DNA of 29,141 bases. Source: Piscibacillus sp052246295 (GTDB taxonomy: Bacteria; Bacillota; Bacilli; Bacillales; Alkalibacillaceae). This document shows positions 1-8,359 of this stretch, piece after piece. The position numbers were made by a program, and so were the translations under genes. Numbering within the stretch: the first letter of the stretch is position 1; each line of letters starts with the position of its first letter. The stretch is from NCBI GenBank assembly GCA_052246295.1, contig JBQQCO010000029.1. One strand, 5' to 3'. The notes beneath the pieces are model-generated. The model was given only the letters and a program-made list of their open reading frames with translations. It did no database searches and was not told the origin of the DNA.

Positions 1-124
1 GTTCGTTAGAACGTAACAATGATGTTAGGGCCAGCAAGCGATAGCGCGGTAGCCAAAAAGTGTACAAAAATAGAGTGCCGAAAATACCGGTATAAAAACT
101 ACATCGAGAAAATCTTGACACAAA
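1..124. other. Unassigned left-edge segment downstream of the Wzy gene
   Basis: No complete gene is visible here. By my count 41 of the first 90 bases are G or C (about 46%), clearly higher than in the adjoining Wzy gene. Reading on the minus strand, one frame gives a short hydrophobic stretch that ends in a stop at about position 10; on the plus strand a short frame ends at 132. Neither is recognisable. The segment begins where a Wzy-family C-terminus would be expected to continue, so it may be the edge of an inserted or rearranged element, but no inverted repeat or target duplication can be shown from this side alone. Confidence 0.35.
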
Positions 125-1291
125 CTAAATGATTAACTCTAGCGAAACCCTATTTTTTTTCTTAATATATTGATAGAAAGCTCCATAAAAGGATCCTAAT
201 AAAAATTGTATAAATACCATCCCTACTACAGAAAAGTCTTGAATATACCTCCTTAGTGCAGTGTAAATATTGACATCCACATTTTTCCAACTAACAAATT
301 CTAGGGGCACTTGATAATATGGTATATCAAAGCCAAACTTCCTGAATATATGATAAAGTGCATAGAACGTTTCTTTTCCGAAAAATATCTGGCTAGGGGG
401 GTTAGATATATATTTATCAAGGGCCACGATAGAAGCACCTATATAGAGAGAAAAGTTTTCCCACAATGTCAATCTCTCACTTTTACCAGTTAAAAAACCA
501 CTTAACCTGAAAATTATTAAGAACAAAGCCACCCCAATAATGCCATAAATTATAATTCTAGTATTCACTTTACTTATCCAATTATGTTTCTGTTTGAGCA
601 TTATAAAAAATAATATTAAGCAAACTGTAATTAGGTTAATAAATTCAGTTCTCCCTGTAGTCAATAAAATATTTCCTATATTCAATATTGCCGGAAAAAG
701 ATATTTAAGGGATGTTATTCTAAATCTAAAAAAAACCATATTGTATAAAAATACAAAAATAAAAAAGTAAGTGAGCACCCTGGAAAATGTTAGTCCCAAG
801 CTCAATAACATGCTTGCATCAGAGTTAATATCAGGATTAAACTGTGCATGCCTCGCGTAAAAGAGCAACGTGTCTAAACCACCACTATAACCGGCCGCCA
901 TTGCAATGCTTTGTTTAAATTTAAAGTGGAAATAGGTAACCACCAATAGAAAAAGTATTATAAGCACTATCCACCTATTGGCTATGGAAATTCCTTTATT
1001 ACCATTTATTAACTTTACTTGATTTATGGTAGAATTATTTCTTCCCCGCTTTAATATTACGGTTTTGGTAAAAAGTTCTCCAACCCCAAAAGAAAGTAGT
1101 GCAATAAGAATAATTAAAACTGTAACAGCACTTATATCCTCCATCCAATAGTTGTAATTCAATGCAGCTACAGAAACAGAGAGGATAAACATACAAATTG
1201 AAACGACCCAAGGTGAAAGAATGTCCCTACCTGTCAGTATAAAAGCCATAAAAAGCATCATAATTAATGCTATTAATAATAGAAAAACCAT
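125..1291 (-). CDS. Wzy-type oligosaccharide repeat-unit polymerase, probably C-terminally truncated
   Basis: A 388-residue, very hydrophobic protein with about ten predicted membrane segments and a large loop near residues 285-345. The C-terminal part (RRYIQDFSVVG followed by FIQFLLGSFYG) has the look of capsule or O-antigen repeat-unit polymerases, which join lipid-linked repeat units on the outer face of the membrane. The ATG follows an AGGTGG ribosome binding site. It is the last readable gene of the minus-strand polysaccharide operon, after a GT2. The protein stops soon after KKKNRVSLELII, where relatives usually carry some further tens of residues including more membrane helix, and base composition changes just past the stop. 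I therefore suspect loss of the C-terminus. The family call rests on topology and context, since Wzy proteins are poorly conserved. Confidence 0.75.
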   Translation of the reverse strand: MVFLLLIALIMMLFMAFILTGRDILSPWVVSICMFILSVSVAALNYNYWMEDISAVTVLIILIALLSFGVGELFTKTVILKRGRNNSTINQVKLINGNKGISIANRWIVLIILFLLVVTYFHFKFKQSIAMAAGYSGGLDTLLFYARHAQFNPDINSDASMLLSLGLTFSRVLTYFFIFVFLYNMVFFRFRITSLKYLFPAILNIGNILLTTGRTEFINLITVCLILFFIMLKQKHNWISKVNTRIIIYGIIGVALFLIIFRLSGFLTGKSERLTLWENFSLYIGASIVALDKYISNPPSQIFFGKETFYALYHIFRKFGFDIPYYQVPLEFVSWKNVDVNIYTALRRYIQDFSVVGMVFIQFLLGSFYGAFYQYIKKKNRVSLELII

Positions 1292-1322
1292 TGTTTTCCA
1301 CCTATCTATTAATAAAAAGTCT

Positions 1323-2204
1323 TTAATTTAAGTTCGATCTTATTTTCTTTAAACCAATTCTTAATGAAATTAAAGATAAAAGCGACCTTAGTCTATGTTT
1401 AGAGTTGAAAATTTCTCTAGATATGTCACCACTAGTAATTTCATTAATTGAAGCATCTTCCAAATGATTTACTTGAATGGCTGGATTGTAAGATACAATG
1501 TATCCTTTGTTGCCTGAATATTCAAATAATATATCTTCTTCATGAAACAAAAATGTAATTGGTAAAAAGGCAATATCCTCTTTTTCTACAAAATTTTTGG
1601 TATAAACCAAACAGGAACCATGAGGAATAATACCAACTAATGAGTCATTAATAAACGTATTATTGAACTCCTTTTTTCGTTTAACCTTTTTAAGTCTATT
1701 AAAGGTTAATTTATTCAAAAAAGGGGTTTTCATTATGAAAATCCAAATTGAGTAAAATAAGCACGTGCGCAGAATGTTGTAAGTTTTTAACCTTTGTCTT
1801 CTAAAGGGATTTTGGTGCTTATTATCTAGTGTTTTTATATCCGGGGCTATAATATGAACACCATTCCCATTAATTATTTCGTATAATTTCTTTTCAAAAC
1901 CCATTTGGCTAATAATTACATCACTATTCATAACAATGATGGTATCAGCATGTAAAGACTTTTTCGCATATAAATACCCTATATTATTTCCTTTAGCAAA
2001 GCCAACGTTTACATCATTTATAATTATTTCTATATCCTCCTGATCACTATATAACCTTTTAAGCTGCGATCCAGTATTATTTGGTGATGCGTTATCAACA
2101 ATAACAATTTTGGATTCTTTAGATTTAATGTTACGTAATGAAGCCACACAATTCTTAGTAACATCAATATTTTGATAATGTAATATTACATAACACAATC
2201 TCAT
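1323..2204 (-). CDS. Family 2 glycosyltransferase (rhamnosyltransferase-like)
   Basis: A 293-residue cytoplasmic GT-A enzyme expected to add one sugar to the growing lipid-linked repeat unit. The nucleotide-binding start (CYVILHYQN), VDNASPNNTGS near residue 37, NVGFAKGNNIGY near 66 and the DxD-like NSDV near 93 follow the WbbL-type GT2 layout. HEEDILFEY near residue 222 supplies the ED pair that usually contains the catalytic base. No membrane anchor is evident, and the C-terminus is basic, which may help membrane association. The ATG lies after a GGAG site, in a minus-strand operon between a GT4 and the Wzy gene. Donor and acceptor sugars cannot be read from the sequence; the rhamnosyl label is only a family resemblance. 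Confidence 0.88.
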   Translation of the reverse strand: MRLCYVILHYQNIDVTKNCVASLRNIKSKESKIVIVDNASPNNTGSQLKRLYSDQEDIEIIINDVNVGFAKGNNIGYLYAKKSLHADTIIVMNSDVIISQMGFEKKLYEIINGNGVHIIAPDIKTLDNKHQNPFRRQRLKTYNILRTCLFYSIWIFIMKTPFLNKLTFNRLKKVKRKKEFNNTFINDSLVGIIPHGSCLVYTKNFVEKEDIAFLPITFLFHEEDILFEYSGNKGYIVSYNPAIQVNHLEDASINEITSGDISREIFNSKHRLRSLLSLISLRIGLKKIRSNLN

Positions 2205-2268
2205 ATTATTTCTCCTCTGATAAATATTGCTGCTTGTTTGAAGTATTAAATGTAACTATATTTAAATG

Positions 2269-3414
2269 CTAAATTCCAGCAATACTATATGCACTTTCTT
2301 GATAAACTTCTTTGTAATCATCACAAATATTGACCCAATCAAATTTATTACATAAAGATGTACAACTTTCGGAAAACTTTTCATAGTTTTCAATGATATC
2401 TATAATACTTTTAGATATCTCTTCAGAGTTATAACAGTTTACATGATATCCTACAGTACCTTCCTCAAACTGCCCATCAAAGCCTTGACCTTTAGAATAT
2501 ATAACAGGCAAACCCTGGCTCATTGCTTCAGCATAAGTTAATCCAAAAGTTTCGGTTATCGATGGCATTACAAAGATATCATTATCACGATAAATTTCTA
2601 GTAAGTCTTCTTTTGATTTAGGTTCTATATAATTTAGGAAAGGTATATTTACTATTTGATTATAAATAGATTGATCATCAATTCTGCCTACAACTGTAAA
2701 TTTAACTTGGTAGCCCTTTTTTTGTAACTCTTCAAGAGATTCAATTGTGCTCATAATATTTTTCCTTTTATTAATTGCACCTACAAATAAAACTTTCACT
2801 TTATCTTTGGTTGGCTTTGCCGCTTCATGGTTTTTATTTTTATTGATATTCTTTAGCCAATATTTATTTATCCCATTCGGTATAATTTCAATTTTATCCT
2901 CAATATATTTCAGATCTCCTATGGGGATATATTTATCTAGTACATATTTTTTATAAGAAGGTGAAATAAATATAATTTTCGCGGCGTGTTTCATAATTTC
3001 TAAAGCATACCTACGTAAATGAATAGCGTATTTAAAATATTTATTTAAATCAGTATCTCTAAGAGCTACTACATATGGAATTCCATACTTTTTATATAAA
3101 TTGAATGCAACTCCTCCATCACTAAACAAACTATGAGAATGAATTAAAGATATTTCGGATATATTAAAGTTTAATTCTATATCTTTTGCCATCCTTCCTA
3201 TTTTACTGAAATACAATAGTTTATCATATTTTTTAATAATTTTATTAGAATATAAGGGATATGGAAAAGTATCGTCCTTAAAATCTAGTAAGGATCTTGT
3301 TTTATGCTGTGGTACATATACCTCTAATTCAACATTTTGTCTATATAGCTCAGAAAAGAGGTTATTATAAACTGTACTATAACTAAATCCACATGCAATT
3401 TGAAGAACTCTCAT
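2269..3414 (-). CDS. Family 4 glycosyltransferase
   Basis: A 381-residue GT-B retaining glycosyltransferase. The N-terminal domain opens with MRVLQIACGFSYS and includes LIHSHSLFSDGG near residue 92. The C-terminal donor-binding domain has VLFVGAINKRKN and the EX7E-type motif PSITETFGLTYAEAMSQGLP near residue 286, the signature of GT4 enzymes that use nucleotide-diphospho sugars. The start is supported by a GAGGTG site a few bases upstream of the ATG. It lies 18 bp after the UDP-sugar dehydrogenase in the same operon, so it may use the acidic sugar made by that enzyme, but this is inference. Base composition is AT-rich like the neighbouring glycosyltransferases, typical of exchangeable polysaccharide cassettes. 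Confidence 0.9.
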   Translation of the reverse strand: MRVLQIACGFSYSTVYNNLFSELYRQNVELEVYVPQHKTRSLLDFKDDTFPYPLYSNKIIKKYDKLLYFSKIGRMAKDIELNFNISEISLIHSHSLFSDGGVAFNLYKKYGIPYVVALRDTDLNKYFKYAIHLRRYALEIMKHAAKIIFISPSYKKYVLDKYIPIGDLKYIEDKIEIIPNGINKYWLKNINKNKNHEAAKPTKDKVKVLFVGAINKRKNIMSTIESLEELQKKGYQVKFTVVGRIDDQSIYNQIVNIPFLNYIEPKSKEDLLEIYRDNDIFVMPSITETFGLTYAEAMSQGLPVIYSKGQGFDGQFEEGTVGYHVNCYNSEEISKSIIDIIENYEKFSESCTSLCNKFDWVNICDDYKEVYQESAYSIAGI

Positions 3415-3432
3415 GTATACACCTCTTTATAT

Positions 3433-4752
3433 TTATAATCTCCAAAGACTATACCCTTCATTTTCAATTTGTTTTTTATCCAAAATATGCTTAACATCCA
3501 CTATAACTTTCTCTTCATTTGGATACTCTCCAAACATCCTATCTATCTGTTCCATTGACATATCTCTAAATATGTCATGGGCAACAGCAAATATAAGACA
3601 ATCCGCATCATCTATCATATCAAAAGGAATCAAATCAACACCATACTCATGTTTTGCTTCCAATGGGTCTGCGTATGGATCGACTACAATTGGCTCAACT
3701 TCATATTCATAAAGACGCCTAATAATATCTGCTACTTTTGAATTACGTGTATCAGGGCAATTTTCTTTGAATGTTATTCCCAATATTACAACCTTGGCCT
3801 TCTTAACCACTTTGTTTGCATGTATCAACTTCTTAATAACTGCATCAGCAACAAAGGCACCCATACCATCATTTATCTTTCTACCTGATAAAATGATTTG
3901 TGAGTGATATCCAAGTTTTTCCGCTTCATATATAAAATAGTATGGATCAACACCAATACAGTGACCACCGACTAGTCCTGGATAAAACTTTAATGCATTC
4001 CATTTAGTGTTCATAGCTTCAATAACCTCATTTGTATCAATACCCATTCGATCAAAAACCATAGCAAGTTCATTCATAAATGCAATGTTAATATCACGTT
4101 GGCTATTCTCAACAACCTTGGCTGCCTCAGCAACTTTAATTGAATTAGCTCGATGGACCCCTACTTCAACAACAAGTTCATAAACTTTTGCAATTTCCTC
4201 CAACGATTCATTATCCATACCTGATACTATTTTGACAATATTCTCTAATCTATTCATCCTATCACCAGGATTTATACGTTCCGGAGAGTATCCCACTTTA
4301 AAATCTTCTCCACACTTTAGCCCTGATTCCTTTTCAAGGATTGGAATACAAACATCCTCTGTAACCCCAGGGTAAACAGTAGATTCATAAACAACAATTG
4401 AACCCTTCGTTAAATTGCGCCCAACAATTGTACTAGCCCCTTCAACCGGACCTAAATCAGGAGTCTTATCAGAGTTAATTGGAGTTGGGACAGCAACAAT
4501 ATGAAATTTTGCCTCCTTAAGTTTTGTCTCATCTGATGTAAAGCAAACTTTAGTCTGTTTAATCACATCATTCCCTACTTCATTTGTAGGATCAATTCCT
4601 GATTTATATAAATCTATCTTCTTTTCACTTAAGTCAAAACCTATTACATCAACTTTTCTCGCAAATGCAATAGCTAATGGCATACCCACATAACCTAACC
4701 CAACTAATGCAATTTTTTCTTTCTTATCGACAATATTTTTATATAAACTCAT
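3433..4752 (-). CDS. UDP-N-acetylhexosamine 6-dehydrogenase (WbpO/TviB type), operon copy
   Basis: An NAD-dependent four-electron dehydrogenase of the UDP-glucose/GDP-mannose family, likely oxidising a UDP-HexNAc to its uronic acid. The Rossmann motif GLGYVGMPLA is near residue 17, followed by ESTVYPG, SPERINPGD and the catalytic-cysteine motif GGHCIGVDPYY near 255. A C-terminal substrate domain (ILGITFKENCPDTRNSKV) completes a normal-length 439-residue enzyme. I prefer the start at 4752: GGGGA at 4762-4766 is 9 nt from this ATG but abuts the ATG at 4761, and the paralog at 20900 also begins MSL. The upstream GT4 ends at 4758, so the genes are nearly contiguous. Whether the substrate is UDP-GlcNAc, UDP-GalNAc or UDP-ManNAc cannot be decided here. 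Confidence 0.93.
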   Translation of the reverse strand: MSLYKNIVDKKEKIALVGLGYVGMPLAIAFARKVDVIGFDLSEKKIDLYKSGIDPTNEVGNDVIKQTKVCFTSDETKLKEAKFHIVAVPTPINSDKTPDLGPVEGASTIVGRNLTKGSIVVYESTVYPGVTEDVCIPILEKESGLKCGEDFKVGYSPERINPGDRMNRLENIVKIVSGMDNESLEEIAKVYELVVEVGVHRANSIKVAEAAKVVENSQRDINIAFMNELAMVFDRMGIDTNEVIEAMNTKWNALKFYPGLVGGHCIGVDPYYFIYEAEKLGYHSQIILSGRKINDGMGAFVADAVIKKLIHANKVVKKAKVVILGITFKENCPDTRNSKVADIIRRLYEYEVEPIVVDPYADPLEAKHEYGVDLIPFDMIDDADCLIFAVAHDIFRDMSMEQIDRMFGEYPNEEKVIVDVKHILDKKQIENEGYSLWRL

Positions 4753-4757
4753 ACCAT

Positions 4758-5867
4758 TCATTCCCCATTATTTATTATTTTATTTATTTCATCAATATAG
4801 GCATGTACCACGATTTCCCTATCGAATTCCCTTTCCGCCTTCTCTCGACTTCTTTTTCCCATTAAGACCTTTTCTTCCATTGATAATTTAATAAATTTCT
4901 CCATAACATTTTTTAGTGATTCTGCATTTGCTACATCACATAAATATCCGTTATATCCATCATCCACATTATCTTTACACCCATAAGTGTCGCATGTTAT
5001 TAAAGGTCTACCGATTGCAGCTCCTTCTTGCAGAACTGTACCTCTTCCTTCCCCATATGAAGGCAATACAATACAACTAGATTTTGCCATTATATTTGGG
5101 ATATCATTTCTTTTACCTAAGTAATTTATAATTCCTGCATTTTCATATTGTTCAAGTAGATTAATGTACCTTTCTTCATCTACAAATCCTACAACTTCGA
5201 AGCCAACATTGTTATACATTGAAACAAGTCTCTTAGCGGCAGATAAATACTCTTCAATTCCTTTATCTCTTAAGACTCTGCCGACAAAGGTAAAGATAAT
5301 TTTTTCATCACTAGGTTGTTCTTGGTACTTAAATTTTTCCAAATTTACTCCTGAACCAGGAACAATCAAAGTATTGTGGGTAGAGGAGGTGATTTTTAGT
5401 TGTTTATAAAAATCTTTGTTTTCTTCATTCAAAAAAACTATCTTTGATGCAGATTTAAAAGCAATCCTATTAAGAAATACCGCGATATGTTTTTGCCACA
5501 TTTCTTGAATATAAACTGATCCTAACCCAGTTACTGTATGAATCGTTTTTACTCCACAAATTCTGGATGCGATTCCTCCATACGTATTAGGTTTAATTGT
5601 ATAAGTGAGCACTATATCGGGGTTAATATCCCTTATTACTCTTATATACTGAAAGAGCAACTTTATATCAGATACAGGATTTGTTCCCCTTCTATCTAGT
5701 GGCGTTTCTATTATCTTGCAACCCATATTCTCAAAATAAATATTTTCTTTAGAATCCGGTAGCGCAAGATAGACTTCATTTCCATGTTCTAGTAATTCTT
5801 TTACTAATTCTTTTCTAAAGGCATAAATTGTTATAAAATGGTTTGCTAATATTAATACTTTTCTCAT
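4758..5867 (-). CDS. Family 4 glycosyltransferase (PglA / galacturonosyltransferase-like)
   Basis: A 369-residue GT-B enzyme of the group including PglA-type transferases, which add the second sugar to an undecaprenyl-diphosphate-linked amino sugar. Visible are the N-terminal MRKVLILANHFITIYAFRKE, TYTIKPNTYGGIASRICG near residue 88 and HTVTGLGSVY. The donor domain has FTFVGRVLRDKGIEEYL and PSYGEGRGTVLQEGAAIGRP near residue 272, a divergent EX7E. Its ATG overlaps the stop of the upstream reductase by 4 bp (ATGA), which indicates translational coupling. The placement after a PglC-type transferase and a reductase fits a role in adding sugar 2, though this is inference. The exact sugar is unknown. 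Confidence 0.9.
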   Translation of the reverse strand: MRKVLILANHFITIYAFRKELVKELLEHGNEVYLALPDSKENIYFENMGCKIIETPLDRRGTNPVSDIKLLFQYIRVIRDINPDIVLTYTIKPNTYGGIASRICGVKTIHTVTGLGSVYIQEMWQKHIAVFLNRIAFKSASKIVFLNEENKDFYKQLKITSSTHNTLIVPGSGVNLEKFKYQEQPSDEKIIFTFVGRVLRDKGIEEYLSAAKRLVSMYNNVGFEVVGFVDEERYINLLEQYENAGIINYLGKRNDIPNIMAKSSCIVLPSYGEGRGTVLQEGAAIGRPLITCDTYGCKDNVDDGYNGYLCDVANAESLKNVMEKFIKLSMEEKVLMGKRSREKAEREFDREIVVHAYIDEINKIINNGE

Positions 5868-6766
5868 TTTCTTTTTTTAGCCCCCAAGTATTCTGCTACT
5901 TCAATCTCTATACCGTCATCAAAAGTCATGGGAGAATATCCGAAATCATTAGTAGCATTATCGTGGGAATAACTTCTATTCTCTCCCATTCTTTGTACTT
6001 TTTCTATAAAATCTATTCGGCCTAACGTTAGGAATTTAAGAACCCTTGCCACCAACACTCCCAAGCTTAAAGGTACGCTGATAAATATTGTCTTTTTATT
6101 AAGTTCTTTACTTATTAATTTGAAAACATCAATCATTTTAATTGGTCTTTCTCCCGATAGATCATAAGCTTTACCATCAGTTTCTTGCGGTGAAATTAAA
6201 ACAGTGAAAAATGCCTTACCTAAATCTCTAGCATTAACTGGCTGGATTAAACTATTTCCACCACTAATGACAGGCATAATCCTGAATTTATCCACTATAT
6301 TAATAAACTTGCTCATATTACTATCACAAAGATCCCCATATATCATAGAAGGCCTTAGAATTGTAATATTTGTCGAACACTCATGATCATTTTTTAGTTC
6401 ATTAATTTTTTGTTCTATTTTCTTATATCCTTCTGAGGCATGCTTAAATTCCGAATAAATTCCTGTGGTGTGTACTAATATTGCCCTTTTCACTTTATTC
6501 TTAATAGCAGATTGCACTATCATTGGTGAATGGTGAATATTATAGATGTGCATTACCGTATCAACACCATTCATCGCACTATCAATAAAGTCTGGATCAT
6601 CTAAATCTCCTACAACCTTTTCTATATCTAAGCCGCTGTTATCCAAAAGAGAAGTGTTGGATGTTTCCCTAACAACACAGCGGATAGAGCCTTCATATTT
6701 ATTATTAATAAGTTCTTGTAAAAAGTATTTTCCCGTATGACCAGTGATTCCGGTGACTAAAAGCAT
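5864..6766 (-). CDS. NmrA-like atypical SDR, candidate nucleotide-sugar 4-ketoreductase
   Basis: A 300-residue NAD(P)-binding protein. It opens with the glycine-rich TGITGHTGKY (residues 5-14) and a GDLDDPD segment near 54 typical of atypical short-chain dehydrogenases. The usual YxxxK is not obvious: the matching segment reads EGYKKIEQK, with Glu four residues after Tyr, as in NmrA-like proteins. A conserved-looking LRPSMIYGD is near residue 137. An AGAGGTG site precedes the ATG. The gene sits directly after the phosphoglycosyl transferase gene and is coupled by a 4-bp overlap to a GT4. With an EpsC-type 4,6-dehydratase in the same operon, reduction of the 4-keto sugar to a QuiNAc- or FucNAc-type sugar is a reasonable inference. 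An epimerase role is an alternative. Confidence 0.8.
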   Translation of the reverse strand: MLLVTGITGHTGKYFLQELINNKYEGSIRCVVRETSNTSLLDNSGLDIEKVVGDLDDPDFIDSAMNGVDTVMHIYNIHHSPMIVQSAIKNKVKRAILVHTTGIYSEFKHASEGYKKIEQKINELKNDHECSTNITILRPSMIYGDLCDSNMSKFINIVDKFRIMPVISGGNSLIQPVNARDLGKAFFTVLISPQETDGKAYDLSGERPIKMIDVFKLISKELNKKTIFISVPLSLGVLVARVLKFLTLGRIDFIEKVQRMGENRSYSHDNATNDFGYSPMTFDDGIEIEVAEYLGAKKRK

Positions 6767-6794
6767 TTCAACACCTCTATTACTCTATTTACTT

Positions 6795-7424
6795 TCATGA
6801 AGTTTCTGTCCCCTTAGTACTCGCAACTTCCTTCTTAACTCCAGTTCCACCTTCAACAACCCCGTCACTCTTTACTACACTAACTATGGTTCCGAAGAAG
6901 CACTTTACATCCATCCAGAGGCTAATCTTCTCAACGTACTCCCCATCCAACTTCGCTTTCACTTCAATAGGAAGCTCATCTCTACCATTAATCTGTGCCC
7001 AACCTGTCAATCCAGGCGGTACATCATTAGCACCATACTTATCTCGTTCCGCAATCAGATCATACTGATTCCATAGTGCTGGTCTAGGCCCGATTATACT
7101 CATCTGTCCAACAAAAATATTCCAAATCTGCGGAAGCTCATCAAGCGAGGTTTTTCTCAGAAATTTACCCATCTTTGTGATATACTGTTCTGGGTTACCT
7201 AATAAGTGAGTTGGAGTGTCCTTCGGCGTATCTATTCTCATGGTACGAAATTTCAATATGTTGAAATGTGTCTTATTAATTCCTACACGCTTTTGCTTAA
7301 ACAAAACCGGGCCTCTTGAATCAATCTTAATAGCAATAATTAAAATTAAAAAGATCGGTGATAATACTATAAGTCCCATTAAAGAAAGAATGATATCTAT
7401 CAATCTTTTAACTTTCATATACAT
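6795..7424 (-). CDS. Undecaprenyl-phosphate sugar phosphotransferase (PglC-type)
   Basis: A 209-residue small monotopic phosphoglycosyl transferase that moves a sugar-1-phosphate from UDP-sugar to undecaprenyl phosphate, the first committed step of repeat-unit assembly. It starts with a basic segment and a re-entrant hydrophobic helix (residues 5-30). Then come GPVLFKQKRVG, FNILKFRTM, the core LRKTSLDELPQIWNIFVGQM near residue 88, IGPRPAL and PPGLTGWAQINGR. The Asp-Glu pair in LDELPQ is the catalytic dyad of the family. There is no large N-terminal WcaJ domain, so this is the minimal catalytic form. The last 25 residues are a Gly/Val/Thr-rich tail. The ATG at 7424 is chosen because a TAAGGAG site lies 9 nt upstream. 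It is the first gene after a 482-bp leader. Confidence 0.93.
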   Translation of the reverse strand: MYMKVKRLIDIILSLMGLIVLSPIFLILIIAIKIDSRGPVLFKQKRVGINKTHFNILKFRTMRIDTPKDTPTHLLGNPEQYITKMGKFLRKTSLDELPQIWNIFVGQMSIIGPRPALWNQYDLIAERDKYGANDVPPGLTGWAQINGRDELPIEVKAKLDGEYVEKISLWMDVKCFFGTIVSVVKSDGVVEGGTGVKKEVASTKGTETS

Positions 7425-7906
7425 CCAGCTACACTCCTTAAAATTTGTTCTTTAGTAGATTAGGACTTAATTAGAAGGTCTACCTCTAATCAACTACTAA
7501 ACCACTAAAATTGTTATCTACAACTGATAGCCACCTCGGATATTATATTCAATATGAGAAATAGATGAAAAAATCAAGATATAGTATGCTTTGTCGTTAA
7601 AAATTAATTTTTAATACTACATATTGTGTTCCCTTATCAAATTCCAATACTCACCTCGTAATATCTATTCAATCTGTAAGGCAATACGAAATAGATATTT
7701 AGGTTTTTATCACTTCAAACCGAGTTTCTTCCTATTACATATACCATTCAATCAATCTATAAATCTCACTAAAAACGCATCAAACCCTTATCCCGCAAGA
7801 TTTTCAGCATCTTATCTGATTACGATACTCAGTTCCTCTTCACCATTCAAACACAAACAAAAGAGGTTTAAGTCCTAAAAGGTCTCTCGCCTCTTTCTTA
7901 TTTCTG
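7425..7906 (-). other. 482-bp gene-free leader with two related repeats
   Basis: No convincing gene lies between the pilin and the phosphoglycosyl transferase. Two imperfect copies of one motif are present, at 7531-7567 and 7651-7700; both carry CACCTCG, then an AT tract with TATTCAAT, then AAATAGAT. The second copy contains perfect 10-bp inverted arms (AATATCTATT at 7660-7669 and AATAGATATT at 7690-7699) 20 nt apart. On the minus strand a TATAAT occurs about 100 bp before the phosphoglycosyl transferase, with only a poor -35 (TTTTCA, 18 nt), so an internal promoter is possible but weak. A poor hairpin near 7862-7898 may end or attenuate the pilin transcript. Confidence 0.4.
7862..7898 (-). 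terminator. Possible weak terminator or attenuator after the pilin gene
   Basis: On the minus strand AAAGAGG and CCTCTTT form a 7-bp stem with a long interior holding a small CCT/AGG helix. It is followed by a T-rich but interrupted tract. The shape is weak for a factor-independent terminator, so this is tentative. It would matter if the EAR-like RNA upstream is an antitermination element. Confidence 0.25.
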
Positions 7907-8293
7907 TTATAAAAATGGTACTTCTCCATCATCTTCATTGCTTCCATCATCAGAATCGTCTTCTGAGTCGTGATAATCACTATAACTTCCATGCACACTA
8001 CACTGAACCTGTTCATCAATATAAGCTAAGATGCCGTCTACTGGGCATAGGTCTGGTCCATATTCTAGAGTACAAGCAGTGAAGTGTTCATCTTGATGAG
8101 TCATACTATTCAGTTGAAGATCCAACTCATACATTCTTTCTAGTTCGTGTAGATTAGCATGACACACGCCTTCTTCTGCATGATAGATGTAGTTTAAGTA
8201 CAGTGGAACCGCGATTAACGCGATGATACCGATTATGACGAGTACAGCCAATAGCTCAATTAATGTAACACCTTTACTATTCAGTTTTTTCAA
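7907..8293 (-). CDS. Type IV pilin-like protein with acidic tail
   Basis: A 128-residue protein with a class III prepilin signal: MKKLNSKG then VTLIELLAVLVIIGIIALIA, with Glu at mature position 5, so a prepilin peptidase should cut after the Gly at residue 8. The mature part has four cysteines, including CPVDG near residue 77 and CSVHG near 92, resembling the paired Cys motifs in other Gram-positive pilins and pseudopilins. The final 30 residues are almost all Asp, Glu, Ser, Gly and Asn. The start codon is TTG at 8293 with only a weak GAAGAG site; no in-frame ATG lies nearby. No peptidase, ATPase or platform protein is encoded in the window, so its export machinery must be elsewhere. It sits inside the polysaccharide operon, just after the EAR-like RNA. 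Confidence 0.85.
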   Translation of the reverse strand: MKKLNSKGVTLIELLAVLVIIGIIALIAVPLYLNYIYHAEEGVCHANLHELERMYELDLQLNSMTHQDEHFTACTLEYGPDLCPVDGILAYIDEQVQCSVHGSYSDYHDSEDDSDDGSNEDDGEVPFL

Positions 8294-8359
8294 TTCTTCA
8301 TCTCTTCTCAGGTTATTTTTATCTGAAAAACAACAAAAATTAAATTATGTAAATAAACA

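Noticed and set aside
7624..7878. Plus-strand 84-residue frame in the leader gap
   Set aside because: No ribosome binding site, no recognisable domain, and it runs through the repeat motifs of the gap.
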